DNA of 64,000 nucleotides from Pluralibacter gergoviae ATCC 33028 = NBRC 105706 (lineage in GTDB: Bacteria; Pseudomonadota; Gammaproteobacteria; Enterobacterales; Enterobacteriaceae), in contig NZ_BCZS01000005.1 of the NCBI RefSeq assembly GCF_001598855.1, forward strand, positions 1 through 64,000. The letters run 5' to 3'. Each line of letters starts with the position of its first letter. Position 1 is the stretch's first letter. Made by a program: the position numbers and the translations under genes. Positions 38,822-48,853 of this stretch are shown here, in pieces. The notes under the pieces are model-generated. The model was not told the DNA's origin and did not search any database. It saw only the letters and a list, made by a program, of their open reading frames with translations.

Positions 38822-39596
38822 ATTTCTGCTCGTGACGCTTAAAGACCAGCTCGCTCTCCGTGGAGGTCTCCGCGTCGAAGAAGTAGCCTTCGCTGTCGAA
38901 TTTCTTGAGCTCAGCGACCTCTGAAAGCTGATTTTCAATGATATAGCGGCTCATCAGCCCGCGCGCCTTCTTGGCATAGAAGCTAATCACCTTGAACTTG
39001 CCGTTCTTCTCATCGAGGAACACCGGCTTAATCAGCCGCCCCTTCAGCAGCGTCGGCTTCACTGATTTAAAGTATTCGTCGGAGGCGAGGTTAATCACCA
39101 CGTCGTCGCCCTGGGCCTTCAGCGCCTTATTCAGCGTATCGGTAATGACGTCGCCCCAGAATTGATAGAGGTCTTTGCCCTGCGGATTCGCAAGGCGGAT
39201 CCCCATCTCCAGCCGGTAGGGCTGCATCAGATCCAGCGGACGCAGTACGCCGTAGAGGCCGGAGAGGATGCGCAGGTGCTGCTGGGCGAAGTCAAACTGC
39301 TCGTCAGAGAAGGTTTCTGCCTGCAGACCGGTATACACATCGCCCTTAAACGCGAGGATCGCCTGGCGGGCGTTTGCCGGCGTGAATGTGGGCTGCCAGT
39401 CGTGAAAGCGGGTGGCGTTGAGATCGGCGAGCTTATCGCTGATGCCCATCAGCTTGCCTATCTGCGGCGCGGAGAGCTTGCGCGCCTCGGTAATAAGCAC
39501 CTCTGAGTACTTCAAAAGCTGAGGTTTCGTGTGGCGATCGGTGGCGAGTTCGCTCTGGTAATCCAGGGTTTTGGCAGGTGAAATAATAATCAGCAT
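38820..39596 (-). CDS. yaaA: Peroxide stress resistance protein YaaA
   Basis: YaaA (DUF328/UPF0246) lowers intracellular free iron during hydrogen peroxide stress in E. coli, where it is OxyR-controlled. The 258-residue protein equals E. coli and carries the family motifs [24 protein letters not shown] and [20 protein letters not shown] chose the ATG at 39596 because AAGGA then lies at a spacing of six; an ATG two codons upstream abuts that site. It is convergent with thrC. Confidence 0.95.
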   Translation of the reverse strand: MLIIISPAKTLDYQSELATDRHTKPQLLKYSEVLITEARKLSAPQIGKLMGISDKLADLNATRFHDWQPTFTPANARQAILAFKGDVYTGLQAETFSDEQFDFAQQHLRILSGLYGVLRPLDLMQPYRLEMGIRLANPQGKDLYQFWGDVITDTLNKALKAQGDDVVINLASDEYFKSVKPTLLKGRLIKPVFLDEKNGKFKVISFYAKKARGLMSRYIIENQLSEVAELKKFDSEGYFFDAETSTESELVFKRHEQK

Positions 39597-39661
39597 GTTC
39601 ATTCCTTGCAGGCATTTTGCACGACTTTAGCAAAAATCCGCGCTAAAGGGATCGATAGCAG

Positions 39662-41092
39662 CTATTGGCGAGGCACATTGTCCCAGCTGCCGGGGGCCAG
39701 CTGCCTGGCGATTTCCGGATAGCGGGCGGGATCAAACACCGGCCTGATGCCAAGCCTGCGCTGGCGCAGATAGTCGCTGGCGATGATGCGTACAACCGGG
39801 GAGAGCAGCAGGATCGCCGTCAGGTTAGTCAGCGCCATCAGCGCCATCACGATATCCGCCATCTGCCAGACCAGCGGCAGGCTCAGCTGGGTGCCGGCCA
39901 TGATCATCACCAGCATGCACGCCCGCAGCAGCCGGATATTGTTCGGCGTAAATTTACGCAGATAGATCAGGTTATTCTCGGCGTAGACGTAGTTAACGAT
40001 GATGGAGCTAAAGGCGAACAGCAGCACGATCCCGGCAACGAACTGCGTCCCCCAGCTGCCGCCGAGGGTCGTCATGGCCTGCTGCACCAGTTGAATACCG
40101 TCGGCGGCGTCAACCTGCATCTGCTGGCCGGAAAGCAGGACGATCATTGCCGTTGCGCTGCAGATAACCAGCGTGTCCACCACCACGCCAATCATCTGCA
40201 CAATGCCCTGCGCGGCGGGATGCGGTGGCCAGGAGGCCGCCGCTGCGGCCGCGTTAGGCGTGGATCCCATGCCCGCTTCGTTCGAGAACATCCCGCGCTC
40301 AAAGCCGCTGGTCAGCGCCTGGCTGATGGTATAGCCCACCGCGCCCGCCGCCGCCTCCTGCCAGCCGAAGGCGCTGCGAAAGATGGTTTCAATCACCGAC
40401 GGAATGTCGACGATATGCCAGGCGCAGATGACGAGGCTGGCCGCAAGCCAGCTCAGCGCCATGACCGGCACCAGCAGCTGGACGATTTTCGCCACGCCCC
40501 GCAGGCCGCGAAGGATCGCCAGCAGACAGACCACCACCAGTATCAGACCGGTGACGTATTCAGGCAGGTTGAAGGCGTAGCGCATAGCGCCGGCGACGGA
40601 GTTTGCCTGCACCGTGTTGAAGATCAGGCCGTAGGCCAGCAGCAGGAAGAGAGAAAACAGCCCGCCCATCCAGCGCATGCCGAGGCCTCGCGCCATGTAC
40701 CACGCCGGGCCGCCGCGAAACTGGCCATTGTGATCGCGCTCTTTGTAGAGCTGCGCCAGCGAGCACTCGGCGAAGCTGCTGGCCATGCCGATAATGGCGG
40801 AGACCCACATCCAGAATACTGCCCCCGGGCCGCCGGCAGTGATCGCCAGCGCCACGCCGGCAAGATTGCCGCTGCCCAGCCGCGCGGCCAGGCTGGTGCA
40901 CAGCGCCTGGAATGAGGTGAGCCCGCCGGGCTGCGGCGAGAGGCTCTTTTTCAGGCTCTTGCCCGCATGGCGCAGGTAGCGAAACTGGATATAGCCGGTG
41001 CGCCACGTGAACCAGATACCGGTGCCGATGAGCAGATAAATCATCACCGAGCCCCAGAGTATGTCGCTGACGAATGACAGGAAATCAGGCAT
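39662..41092 (-). CDS. yaaJ: Alanine/sodium symporter family transporter YaaJ
   Basis: A 476-residue inner membrane protein of the alanine or glycine:cation symporter (AGCS) family, equal in length to E. coli YaaJ. About eleven hydrophobic helices are visible. The family signatures GSGNLAGVALAITAGGPGAVFWMW near residue 75 and FERGMFSNEAGMGSTPNAAAA near 265 are intact. It probably takes up alanine or glycine with Na+ or H+; the substrate has not been shown. It lies between yaaA and talB, as in E. coli. Confidence 0.95.
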   Translation of the reverse strand: MPDFLSFVSDILWGSVMIYLLIGTGIWFTWRTGYIQFRYLRHAGKSLKKSLSPQPGGLTSFQALCTSLAARLGSGNLAGVALAITAGGPGAVFWMWVSAIIGMASSFAECSLAQLYKERDHNGQFRGGPAWYMARGLGMRWMGGLFSLFLLLAYGLIFNTVQANSVAGAMRYAFNLPEYVTGLILVVVCLLAILRGLRGVAKIVQLLVPVMALSWLAASLVICAWHIVDIPSVIETIFRSAFGWQEAAAGAVGYTISQALTSGFERGMFSNEAGMGSTPNAAAAAASWPPHPAAQGIVQMIGVVVDTLVICSATAMIVLLSGQQMQVDAADGIQLVQQAMTTLGGSWGTQFVAGIVLLFAFSSIIVNYVYAENNLIYLRKFTPNNIRLLRACMLVMIMAGTQLSLPLVWQMADIVMALMALTNLTAILLLSPVVRIIASDYLRQRRLGIRPVFDPARYPEIARQLAPGSWDNVPRQ

Positions 41093-41296
41093 AAAAGATC
41101 CTTTTTTGCGATGCCGTTAAGCGTGTAAACGCTACCATTTGCGGATAATCCCTAACCGGGTAGCGGGAGAATGCGCGTAGTTTATCATACGCTGCTCTCA
41201 TGGTCCGCCTACGGTTGCGCTGACCCCGGGGCGTGATATTATCGAATGCAGACCGGTTACATACCACTAACAGCTACTTAATACGAGACACCTATC

Positions 41297-42250
41297 ATGA
41301 CGGACAAATTGACCTCTCTGCGTCAGTACACCACCGTAGTGGCCGATACCGGAGATATCGCGGCAATGAAGCTGTACAAGCCTCAGGACGCGACGACCAA
41401 CCCTTCACTGATCCTCGGCGCGGCGCAGATCCCGGAATATCGCAAGCTGATTGACGAAGCCATCGCCTGGGCAAAAGACCAGAGCAGCGACCGCGAACAG
41501 CAGGTGGTTGACGCTACCGACAAGCTGGCGGTGAACATTGGTCTGGAAATTCTCAAGCTGATCCCGGGCCGCATCTCTACCGAAGTTGACGCACGTCTCT
41601 CCTACGATACCGAAGCCTCTGTGGCGAAAGCCAAGCGCCTTATCAAGCTGTACAACGACGCGGGCATCAGCAATGACCGTATCCTGATCAAGCTGGCCTC
41701 GACCTGGCAGGGCATCCGCGCCGCCGAGCAGCTGGAAAAAGAGGGCATCAACTGTAACCTGACCCTGCTGTTCTCCTTCGCCCAGGCGCGCGCCTGTGCC
41801 GAGGCGGGCGTGTTCCTCATCTCTCCGTTCGTCGGCCGTATTCTTGACTGGCACAAAGCGAACGGCGACAAGAAAGAGTTTGCGGCGGCAGAAGATCCGG
41901 GCGTTATCTCCGTATCTGAAATCTACAGCTACTACAAAGAGCACGGCTATGAAACCGTGGTCATGGGCGCAAGCTTCCGCAACGTTGGCGAAATTCTCGA
42001 GCTGGCGGGCTGCGATCGCCTGACTATCGCACCGGCGCTGCTCAAAGAGCTGGCCGAAGCCGACGGCGCCATCGAGCGTAAGCTCTCCTTCAGCGGCGAA
42101 GTGAAGGCCCGCCCGGAGCGCATTACCGAGTCACAGTTCCTGTGGGAACACAACCAGGATCCGATGGCGGTCGATAAGCTGGCGGAAGGTATCCGCAAGT
42201 TTGCCGTTGACCAGGGTAAGCTGGAAAAAATGATCGGCGACCTGCTGTAA
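41297..42250 (+). CDS. talB: Transaldolase B
   Basis: TalB transfers dihydroxyacetone units between sedoheptulose-7-phosphate and glyceraldehyde-3-phosphate in the non-oxidative pentose phosphate pathway. The 317-residue protein equals E. coli. The Schiff-base Lys132 is in [11 protein letters not shown], and the signature DATTNPSLI is at residues 31-39. It is preceded by its own promoter region and ends at a terminator hairpin. Confidence 0.99.
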   Translation: MTDKLTSLRQYTTVVADTGDIAAMKLYKPQDATTNPSLILGAAQIPEYRKLIDEAIAWAKDQSSDREQQVVDATDKLAVNIGLEILKLIPGRISTEVDARLSYDTEASVAKAKRLIKLYNDAGISNDRILIKLASTWQGIRAAEQLEKEGINCNLTLLFSFAQARACAEAGVFLISPFVGRILDWHKANGDKKEFAAAEDPGVISVSEIYSYYKEHGYETVVMGASFRNVGEILELAGCDRLTIAPALLKELAEADGAIERKLSFSGEVKARPERITESQFLWEHNQDPMAVDKLAEGIRKFAVDQGKLEKMIGDLL

Positions 42251-42259
42251 TCATTCCCC

Positions 42260-42287
42260 GCGTGACCGGGCTCCCGGTCACGCTTTA
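42260..42287 (+). terminator. Terminator after talB
   Basis: A perfect 11-bp stem gcgtgaccggg / cccggtcacgc is followed by TTTAT. It starts ten bases after the talB stop. Confidence 0.7.
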
Positions 42288-42358
42288 TCACCGCGTTTGT
42301 CTGATTTTCCCCACAGCGTGTATCATTCCGCATAACTGCACTTATGAACGGAATTGAT

Positions 42359-42943
42359 ATGAACACTCTTCGCATTGGCCTGGTCTCCATTTCCGACCGC
42401 GCGTCCAGCGGCGTCTATCAGGACAAGGGCATTCCGGCGCTTGAGGCCTGGCTCTCCCGCGCGCTCACCACGCCTTTTGAACTGCAAACCCGCCTGATCC
42501 CTGACGAACAGCCGATCATTGAACAGACGCTGTGCGAGCTTGTAGACGAGATGAGCTGCCATCTGGTGCTGACCACCGGCGGCACCGGTCCGGCGCGCCG
42601 CGACGTGACCCCGGATGCCACTCTGGCCGTTGCCGATCGCGAAATGCCCGGCTTCGGCGAGCAGATGCGCCAGATAAGCCTGCACTTTGTGCCGACTGCC
42701 ATCCTGTCGCGCCAGGTGGGCGTCATCCGCAAGCAGGCGCTGATCCTCAACCTGCCCGGGCAGCCGAAATCGATTCAGGAGACCCTGGAGGGCGTGAAGG
42801 ATGCGGAGGGTAACGTTCAGGTACACGGTATCTTCGCCAGCGTGCCCTATTGTATCCAGCTGCTTGAAGGGCCCTATGTAGAAACTGACCCGCAGGTCGT
42901 TGCCGCCTTCCGGCCGAAAAGCGCCCGACGCGATGCCAGTTAA
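42359..42943 (+). CDS. mog: Molybdopterin adenylyltransferase Mog
   Basis: Mog adenylylates molybdopterin before molybdate insertion in molybdenum cofactor synthesis. The 194-residue protein has the MoaB/Mog fold with SISDRASSGVYQDKG near the N-terminus and the conserved TTGGTGPARRDVTPDAT loop. I chose the ATG at 42359 (MNTLRIGLVS), which matches E. coli and has CGGA upstream; an ATG five codons earlier is less likely. Confidence 0.97.
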   Translation: MNTLRIGLVSISDRASSGVYQDKGIPALEAWLSRALTTPFELQTRLIPDEQPIIEQTLCELVDEMSCHLVLTTGGTGPARRDVTPDATLAVADREMPGFGEQMRQISLHFVPTAILSRQVGVIRKQALILNLPGQPKSIQETLEGVKDAEGNVQVHGIFASVPYCIQLLEGPYVETDPQVVAAFRPKSARRDAS

Positions 42944-43045
42944 AGGCTAACAAATAGGCGTGCGGGCCGTGGTTTATGCGCTGATTTACGGTATAGTCAC
43001 TTTTTATTTACGACAGCTGTAAACTAATCATAACAAAGGCCCGCT

Positions 43046-44350
43046 ATGTCAGCACAACCGCACGCAAGACCGCTTACCCGCCAGGATTACAAAACCCTGG
43101 CTCTGGCCGCGCTGGGCGGCGCGCTGGAGTTTTACTACTTCATCATTTTTGTCTTCTTTGCCGCGGTGGTGGGCGATCTCTTTTTCCCGAGCGACATTCC
43201 CGAGTGGCTGCGGCAGGTACAGACCTTCGGCATTTTTGCCGCCGGCTACCTTGCCCGCCCGCTGGGCGGCATCGTCATGGCTCACTTTGGCGATCTGGTC
43301 GGGCGTAAAAAGATGTTTACCCTCAGTATTCTGCTGATGGCGGTACCGACGCTGCTGATTGGCCTGCTGCCCACCTACGCCTCAATGGGGATCGTCGCGC
43401 CGCTGCTGCTATTGCTGATGCGCATTCTGCAGGGAGCGGCCATCGGCGGCGAGGTTCCCGGTGCCTGGGTGTTTGTGGCGGAGCACGTGCCCGCCCGGCG
43501 CATCGGCATCGCCTGCGGCACCCTGACCGCCGGGCTGACCATAGGTATTCTGCTCGGCTCGGTGGTGGCGACGCTGATTAATACCGGACTGTCGCCGCAG
43601 GCGATCCGCGACGGCGGCTGGCGTATTCCTTTCTTGCTCGGCGGGGCCTTCGGGCTGCTGGCGATGTACCTGCGCCGCTGGCTGCAGGAGACGCCGATTT
43701 TCCTTGAGATGCAGCAGCGCAAGCAACTGGCGAAAGAGCTGCCGGTGAAGGCGGTGGTCATGAAGCACCGCCAGGCGGTGGTTATCTCGATGCTGCTGAC
43801 CTGGCTGCTGTCGGCGGGGATCGTAGTGGTGATCCTGATGTCGCCGGTGTGGCTGCAGAAGCATTACGGCTTTGCACCGGCGCTGACCCTGCAGGCCAAC
43901 AGCGTGGCGACCATTATGCTCTGCGTCGGCTGCCTGCTGGCGGGACTGGCGGCGGACCGCTTCGGCGCCAGCCGCACCTTTATTACCGGCAGCCTGCTGC
44001 TCGCGGCCTCGAGCTGGGCCTTCTACCACCTCTCCGGATACAGCCCTCAGCACCTGGTGGCGCTGTACGGCCTCGTGGGGCTGTGCGTCGGCGTGGTGGG
44101 CGCGGTGCCTTACGTGATGGTGAAAGCCTTTCCCGCGGAGGTGCGCTTTACCGGGATCTCATTCTCCTACAACGTCTCTTACGCCATTTTTGGCGGCATG
44201 ACGCCGATTGCGGTCACGCTGTTGATGGGGGTGTCGCCGCTGGCGCCGGCCTGGTACGTGCTGGCGCTATCGATGCTGGGTCTGGGGCTGGGCGTCTGGC
44301 TGCGGCAGGGCGGCCGCGAGCCGGGGGAGCGCGCGCTGGCGGCAAAGTAG
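43046..44350 (+). CDS. MFS transporter, metabolite:H+ symporter (MHS) type
   Basis: A 434-residue protein with twelve predicted membrane helices. The start of helix 1 has GGALEFYYFIIFVFFA, like the GxxxEWYDF signature of the MHS family (ProP, KgtP, ShiA relatives), and the loop between helices 2 and 3 carries HFGDLVGRKKMF. It should import an organic acid or osmolyte with protons; the substrate is unknown. A ribosome site aaagg precedes the ATG, and a likely -10 (tatagt) lies about 50 bases upstream. In E. coli mog is followed directly by satP, so this is an accessory gene, convergent with satP. Confidence 0.85.
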   Translation: MSAQPHARPLTRQDYKTLALAALGGALEFYYFIIFVFFAAVVGDLFFPSDIPEWLRQVQTFGIFAAGYLARPLGGIVMAHFGDLVGRKKMFTLSILLMAVPTLLIGLLPTYASMGIVAPLLLLLMRILQGAAIGGEVPGAWVFVAEHVPARRIGIACGTLTAGLTIGILLGSVVATLINTGLSPQAIRDGGWRIPFLLGGAFGLLAMYLRRWLQETPIFLEMQQRKQLAKELPVKAVVMKHRQAVVISMLLTWLLSAGIVVVILMSPVWLQKHYGFAPALTLQANSVATIMLCVGCLLAGLAADRFGASRTFITGSLLLAASSWAFYHLSGYSPQHLVALYGLVGLCVGVVGAVPYVMVKAFPAEVRFTGISFSYNVSYAIFGGMTPIAVTLLMGVSPLAPAWYVLALSMLGLGLGVWLRQGGREPGERALAAK

Positions 44351-44373
44351 CCTTTCCAGCGCGCTGGCGGCGC

Positions 44374-44940
44374 TTAGTGCTGCTCGCCGATGGGCAGTAC
44401 GGTGCGGCCGAACTGTTCGTTCAGCACTTCGCCCATCGCCAGGTAAATGGCGCTGGCGCCGCAGATGATGCCAACCCAGCCGGCAATGTGCACAATGCCC
44501 TCATTGTCGGTCAGGTGGCCTACGGCCAGCAGGGCAAACAGTACGGTCAGGCTCAGGAAGACGAACTGCAGCATGCGCGCGCCGGTCAGGGTGCCGAAGA
44601 ACATAAACAGCGTGAAGATGCCCCACAGGCCCAGGTACGCGCCGAGAAAGTGGCCGTTAGCCACCTCGGTCAGCCCCATTTTGGGCATCAGCAGGATAGC
44701 GACCAGCGTTAGCCAGAACGAACCGTACGAGGTGAAGGCGGTTAAGCCGAAGGTGTTCCCCTTCTTATACTCCAGCAGACCGGCGAAGATCTGCGCGATA
44801 CCGCCGTAAAAGATGCCCATCGCCAGGATGATGCCGTCCATCGGAAAAAGACCCATGTTATGCAGATTCAGCAGAACGGTGGTCATCCCGAAACCCATCA
44901 GGCCCAGCGGAGCCGGATTAGCCAACTTAGTGTTGCCCAT
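44374..44940 (-). CDS. satP: Succinate-acetate/proton symporter SatP
   Basis: SatP (YaaH) imports acetate and succinate with protons. It belongs to the acetate uptake transporter (GPR1/FUN34/YaaH) family. The 188-residue protein equals E. coli and has six hydrophobic helices, the N-terminal signature [14 protein letters not shown], and the constriction-site region [14 protein letters not shown]. It is convergent with the MHS gene and divergent from dnaK; yaaI and yaaW, found between satP and dnaK in E. coli, are absent. Confidence 0.96.
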   Translation of the reverse strand: MGNTKLANPAPLGLMGFGMTTVLLNLHNMGLFPMDGIILAMGIFYGGIAQIFAGLLEYKKGNTFGLTAFTSYGSFWLTLVAILLMPKMGLTEVANGHFLGAYLGLWGIFTLFMFFGTLTGARMLQFVFLSLTVLFALLAVGHLTDNEGIVHIAGWVGIICGASAIYLAMGEVLNEQFGRTVLPIGEQH

Positions 44941-45083
44941 ATTTCCTCAAAAAATCATCAAATTCAGTGAAATGGTGAATGCCTCCGCCTGCTATCAGTG
45001 GCGGGGCGCGGCATCATAATCAGGCGCGCCCCAGGCGGTATTGATCTGACGGGGTGGAAAATAAAATTTTTTTCGTATGCCCC

Positions 45084-45109
45084 CTTGATGAAGAAGGTTG
45101 CGACCCCAT
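45084..45109 (+). promoter_or_regulatory. Sigma-32 promoter P1 of dnaKJ
   Basis: CTTGAT at 45084 and CCCCAT at 45104 are separated by 14 bases, matching the heat-shock promoter consensus and the E. coli dnaK P1 sequence. It is about 120 bases upstream of dnaK. Confidence 0.9.
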
Positions 45110-45159
45110 CTTGTAAGCAACACGAAGTGTGTGAAGCTGAAAAAAAACGATTCAGGGTG

Positions 45160-45185
45160 CTTGAAACCTCGCGTTTAGCCCCTAT
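45160..45185 (+). promoter_or_regulatory. Sigma-32 promoter P2 of dnaKJ
   Basis: CTTGAA at 45160 and CCCCTATT from 45179, spaced by 13 bases, form a second heat-shock promoter that corresponds to E. coli dnaK P2. Confidence 0.85.
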
Positions 45186-45235
45186 TTACAGATTCACAAC
45201 CACACGATGACCGAATTTATAGTGGAGACGTTTAG

Positions 45236-47152
45236 ATGGGTAAAATTATTGGTATCGACCTGGGCACAACCAACTCTTGTGTAGCAATCATGGATGGCAC
45301 CACCCCGCGCGTGCTGGAAAATGCCGAAGGCGATCGCACCACGCCTTCCATTATTGCCTATACCCAGGACGGTGAAACTTTGGTTGGTCAGCCGGCTAAG
45401 CGTCAGGCAGTGACAAACCCGCAGAATACCCTGTTTGCGATCAAGCGCCTGATTGGCCGTCGCTTCCAGGACGAAGAAGTGCAGCGCGACGTGGCTATCA
45501 TGCCGTACAAAATCGTTGGCGCCGATAACGGCGATGCCTGGGTAGACGTTAAAGGCGTGAAAACTGCGCCGCCGCAGGTATCTGCTGAAGTCCTGAAGAA
45601 AATGAAGAAAACGGCGGAAGATTACCTGGGTGAACCGGTAACTGAAGCGGTTATCACCGTACCTGCTTACTTTAACGATGCTCAGCGCCAGGCAACCAAA
45701 GATGCCGGCCGTATCGCAGGTCTGGAAGTAAAACGTATTATCAACGAACCGACTGCCGCCGCGCTGGCGTACGGTCTGGATAAAGAAGTCGGCAACCGCA
45801 CCATCGCGGTCTACGACCTGGGTGGCGGTACTTTCGATATCTCCATCATTGAAATCGACGAAGTTGACGGCGAAAAAACCTTCGAAGTACTGGCAACCAA
45901 CGGTGATACCCACCTCGGTGGTGAAGACTTCGATACCCGCCTCATCAACTACCTCGTTGACGAGTTCAAGAAAGATCAGGGCATCGACCTGCGTAACGAC
46001 CCGCTGGCGATGCAGCGCCTGAAAGAAGCCGCCGAGAAAGCGAAAATTGAGCTGTCCTCCGCGCAGCAGACCGACGTTAACCTGCCGTACATCACCGCAG
46101 ACGCGACCGGTCCGAAACACATGAACATTAAAGTGACTCGCGCTAAGCTGGAATCCCTGGTCGAAGACCTGGTAAACCGCTCTATCGAGCCGCTGAAAGT
46201 CGCTCTGCAGGACGCCGGCCTGTCCGTGTCTGACGTAAACGACGTTATTCTCGTCGGCGGCCAGACCCGTATGCCGATGGTGCAGAAGAAAGTGGCTGAG
46301 TTCTTCGGCAAAGAGCCGCGTAAAGACGTTAACCCGGACGAAGCCGTGGCTATCGGCGCTGCGGTTCAGGGCGGCGTTCTCACCGGCGACGTGAAAGACG
46401 TGCTGCTGCTCGACGTTACCCCGCTGTCGCTGGGTATCGAAACCATGGGCGGCGTGATGACCGCGCTGATTAACAAAAACACCACCATCCCGACCAAGCA
46501 CAGCCAGGTGTTCTCTACTGCGGAAGACAACCAGTCTGCGGTAACCATCCACGTGCTGCAGGGTGAGCGTAAACGCGCCGGCGATAACAAGTCTCTGGGT
46601 CAGTTCAACCTGGACGGCATCAACCCGGCACCGCGCGGCATGCCGCAGATCGAAGTCACCTTTGACATCGACGCCGACGGCATCCTGCACGTTTCCGCGA
46701 AAGACAAAAACAGCGGTAAAGAGCAGAAGATCACCATCAAGGCCTCTTCCGGTCTGAACGAAGAAGAGATCCAGAAAATGGTGCGCGAAGCTGAAGCGAA
46801 CGCGGAATCTGACCGCAAGTTCGAAGAGCTGGTGCAGACCCGTAACCAGGGCGACCATCTGCTGCACAGCACGCGTAAGCAGGTTGAAGAAGCGGGCGAT
46901 AAGCTGCCGGCTGACGACAAAACGGCTATCGAATCTGCCCTGAGCGCGCTGGAAACCTCGCTGAAAGGCGAAGATAAAGCGGATATCGAAGCGAAGATGC
47001 AGGAACTGGCGCAGGCTTCCCAGAAGCTGATGGAAATTGCCCAGCAGCAGCACGCTGAGCAGCAGGCGGGTTCCGCTGACGCTTCCGCGAACAACGCGAA
47101 AGATGACGACGTTGTCGACGCTGAGTTCGAAGAAGTTAAAGATAAAAAATAA
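45236..47152 (+). CDS. dnaK: Chaperone protein DnaK (Hsp70)
   Basis: DnaK is the major ATP-dependent Hsp70 chaperone, working with DnaJ and GrpE, and targets sigma-32 for degradation. The 638 residues equal E. coli. The nucleotide-binding domain starts [16 protein letters not shown], with [13 protein letters not shown] and [13 protein letters not shown]; the substrate-binding domain starts near residue 393, and the C-terminus ends in the conserved acidic [16 protein letters not shown]. Codon use is strongly biased, as expected for an abundant protein. It is transcribed with dnaJ. Confidence 0.99.
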   Translation: MGKIIGIDLGTTNSCVAIMDGTTPRVLENAEGDRTTPSIIAYTQDGETLVGQPAKRQAVTNPQNTLFAIKRLIGRRFQDEEVQRDVAIMPYKIVGADNGDAWVDVKGVKTAPPQVSAEVLKKMKKTAEDYLGEPVTEAVITVPAYFNDAQRQATKDAGRIAGLEVKRIINEPTAAALAYGLDKEVGNRTIAVYDLGGGTFDISIIEIDEVDGEKTFEVLATNGDTHLGGEDFDTRLINYLVDEFKKDQGIDLRNDPLAMQRLKEAAEKAKIELSSAQQTDVNLPYITADATGPKHMNIKVTRAKLESLVEDLVNRSIEPLKVALQDAGLSVSDVNDVILVGGQTRMPMVQKKVAEFFGKEPRKDVNPDEAVAIGAAVQGGVLTGDVKDVLLLDVTPLSLGIETMGGVMTALINKNTTIPTKHSQVFSTAEDNQSAVTIHVLQGERKRAGDNKSLGQFNLDGINPAPRGMPQIEVTFDIDADGILHVSAKDKNSGKEQKITIKASSGLNEEEIQKMVREAEANAESDRKFEELVQTRNQGDHLLHSTRKQVEEAGDKLPADDKTAIESALSALETSLKGEDKADIEAKMQELAQASQKLMEIAQQQHAEQQAGSADASANNAKDDDVVDAEFEEVKDKK

Positions 47153-47178
47153 TCGCCCTGATGCAGGGTAATTAACTG

Positions 47179-47211
47179 GCACGGGCGTCGGAGTTCACTC
47201 CACGCCCGTGC
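47179..47211 (+). other. Hairpin between dnaK and dnaJ
   Basis: A stem of 14 base pairs (outer gcacgggcgt / acgcccgtgc, inner ggag / ctcc around the loop TTCA, one bulged C) lies in the 85-base intergenic region. No T-run follows, so it is probably an mRNA processing or stability element that sets the DnaK:DnaJ ratio. Confidence 0.6.
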
Positions 47212-47237
47212 TCGTATGTTAAGGGCAATCAAAAAAG

Positions 47238-48374
47238 ATGGCGAAAAGAGACTATTACGAGATTTTAGGCATTTCCAAAACAGCGGATGAGCGTGAAATC
47301 AAAAAGGCTTATAAGCGCCTGGCGATGAAATATCACCCGGACCGTAACCAGGGCGATAAAGAAGCTGAAACTAAATTTAAAGAGATCAAAGAGGCCTACG
47401 AAATTCTGACCGACGGGCAGAAGCGCGCGGCCTACGATCAGTACGGGCACGCGGCCTTTGAACAGGGCGGCGGTGGCTTCGGCGGCGGCGGTTTTGGCGG
47501 CGGCGCAGACTTCAGCGATATCTTTGGTGACGTGTTCGGCGATATCTTCGGCGGCGGTCGCGGTCGTCAGCGCGCCTCGCGCGGCGCGGATCTGCGCTAC
47601 AACATGGAGCTGACCCTGGAAGAGGCCGTTCGCGGCGTCACCAAAGAGATCCGCATCCCGACGCTGGAAGAGTGCGACGTCTGTCACGGCAGCGGCGCGA
47701 AGGCCGGCTCTCAGCCGCAGACCTGTCCGACCTGTCACGGCCAGGGCCAGGTGCAGATGCGCCAGGGCTTCTTCGCCGTACAGCAGACCTGTCCGACCTG
47801 TCAGGGGCGCGGCACCATCATTAAAGATCCGTGCAGCAAGTGCCACGGCCACGGTCGCGTAGAGAAGACCAAAACCCTGTCGGTGAAAATTCCGGCGGGC
47901 GTTGATACCGGCGACCGCATCCGCCTCGGCGGTGAAGGCGAGGCCGGCGAGCACGGCGCACCGGCGGGCGATCTGTACGTCCAGGTGCAGGTTAAGCAGC
48001 ACCCGATTTTCGAGCGCGAAGGCAATAACCTCTACTGTGAAGTGCCGATTAACTTCGCTATGGCGGCGCTCGGCGGCGAGATTGAAGTCCCGACGCTCGA
48101 CGGCCGCGTCAATCTGAAGGTGCCCGGCGAAACTCAGACCGGCAAGCTGTTCCGCATGCGCGGCAGGGGCGTGAAGTCGGTGCGCGGCGGCGCGCAGGGC
48201 GATCTGCTGTGCCGCGTGGTGGTGGAAACCCCGGTTGGCCTCAGCGACAAGCAGAAGCAACTGCTGAAAGATCTGCAGGAGAGCTTCGGCGGCCCGACCG
48301 GCGAGCACAACAGCCCGCGCTCGAAGAGCTTCTTCGACGGCGTGAAAAAGTTCTTTGACGATCTGACCCGCTAA
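47238..48374 (+). CDS. dnaJ: Chaperone protein DnaJ (Hsp40)
   Basis: DnaJ stimulates the DnaK ATPase and delivers substrates. The 378-residue protein (E. coli 376) has the J domain with HPD in [10 protein letters not shown] at about residue 33, a Gly/Phe-rich linker near 75-105, four zinc-binding repeats [32 protein letters not shown], and the C-terminal substrate-binding domain. It is the second gene of the heat-shock operon and is followed by a perfect palindrome. Confidence 0.99.
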   Translation: MAKRDYYEILGISKTADEREIKKAYKRLAMKYHPDRNQGDKEAETKFKEIKEAYEILTDGQKRAAYDQYGHAAFEQGGGGFGGGGFGGGADFSDIFGDVFGDIFGGGRGRQRASRGADLRYNMELTLEEAVRGVTKEIRIPTLEECDVCHGSGAKAGSQPQTCPTCHGQGQVQMRQGFFAVQQTCPTCQGRGTIIKDPCSKCHGHGRVEKTKTLSVKIPAGVDTGDRIRLGGEGEAGEHGAPAGDLYVQVQVKQHPIFEREGNNLYCEVPINFAMAALGGEIEVPTLDGRVNLKVPGETQTGKLFRMRGRGVKSVRGGAQGDLLCRVVVETPVGLSDKQKQLLKDLQESFGGPTGEHNSPRSKSFFDGVKKFFDDLTR

Positions 48375-48401
48375 CTTGTGAGTTCAGTTATTGCGTCATT
48401 T

Positions 48402-48429
48402 GCTAACCCTGCTCGCGAGCAGGGTTAGC
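48402..48429. terminator. 28-base perfect palindrome between dnaJ and the accessory operon
   Basis: The arms gctaaccctgctcg and cgagcagggttagc form a perfect 28-base palindrome that can fold as a hairpin on both strands. It has no T-run on either strand. Its position between two converging units suggests a shared terminator or mRNA end. Confidence 0.55.
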
Positions 48430-48477
48430 CGTTACACTGAATCGTTTTCTGTAAAGTGATTAGCTTCTCAGAAGTCG

Positions 48478-48807
48478 CTACTTTTTTGGCTTCTGAGTTG
48501 TCTTTTCAACCTTTGGCGAGACTAACTCAAATTTATTTTCTGGATCGAGTGCGTTTACGGCATTCTGCAACTCTTTCAGGGCAAATTTAAGCGCTTCGAC
48601 TTCATCGCGCAAAGCCTGCACTTCATCTTGGGCAAGCGCCTGGCGAGTTTTTGGAAATGCCTTAAGCACATCTTCCTCAAGAAAGACACGAACCTGGCGA
48701 TTGTCTACATTAACAAGCTGGTATTTTAATCGACCACTGTTGATGGCGTTATAGATCGTTTTTCGACTTACCATTGCGAACTCTATAACATCACTGATTC
48801 GTAACAT
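48478..48807 (-). CDS. Small helix-turn-helix and coiled-coil protein, unknown function
   Basis: A 109-residue protein I do not recognise. Residues 1-50 resemble MerR/excisionase-type winged helices: ISDVIEFAMVSRKTIYNAI (turn and recognition helix) and a basic wing GRLKYQLVNVDNRQVRVFLE. Residues 60-87 are a likely coiled coil (VQALRDEVEALKFALKELQN), and the last 20 residues are Lys-rich (EKTTQKPKK). It is the last gene after IIB-IIC-IIA on the same strand, with a 46-base gap to IIA and a weak GGAAA-type ribosome site, so it is probably co-transcribed. It may be a regulator or accessory protein of the transporter, or an unrelated cassette gene. It is more AT-rich than its core neighbours. Confidence 0.6.
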   Translation of the reverse strand: MLRISDVIEFAMVSRKTIYNAINSGRLKYQLVNVDNRQVRVFLEEDVLKAFPKTRQALAQDEVQALRDEVEALKFALKELQNAVNALDPENKFELVSPKVEKTTQKPKK

Positions 48808-48853
48808 TGTTTCCTCTTTCCTGACGGCCTCTTTTTGACGTAGTTAACTCATC

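Noticed and set aside
45194-47182. 662-codon open frame on the minus strand opposite dnaK
   Set aside because: It mirrors dnaK codon positions, has no ribosome site or recognisable domain, and such antisense frames are expected in GC-rich, strongly codon-biased genes.
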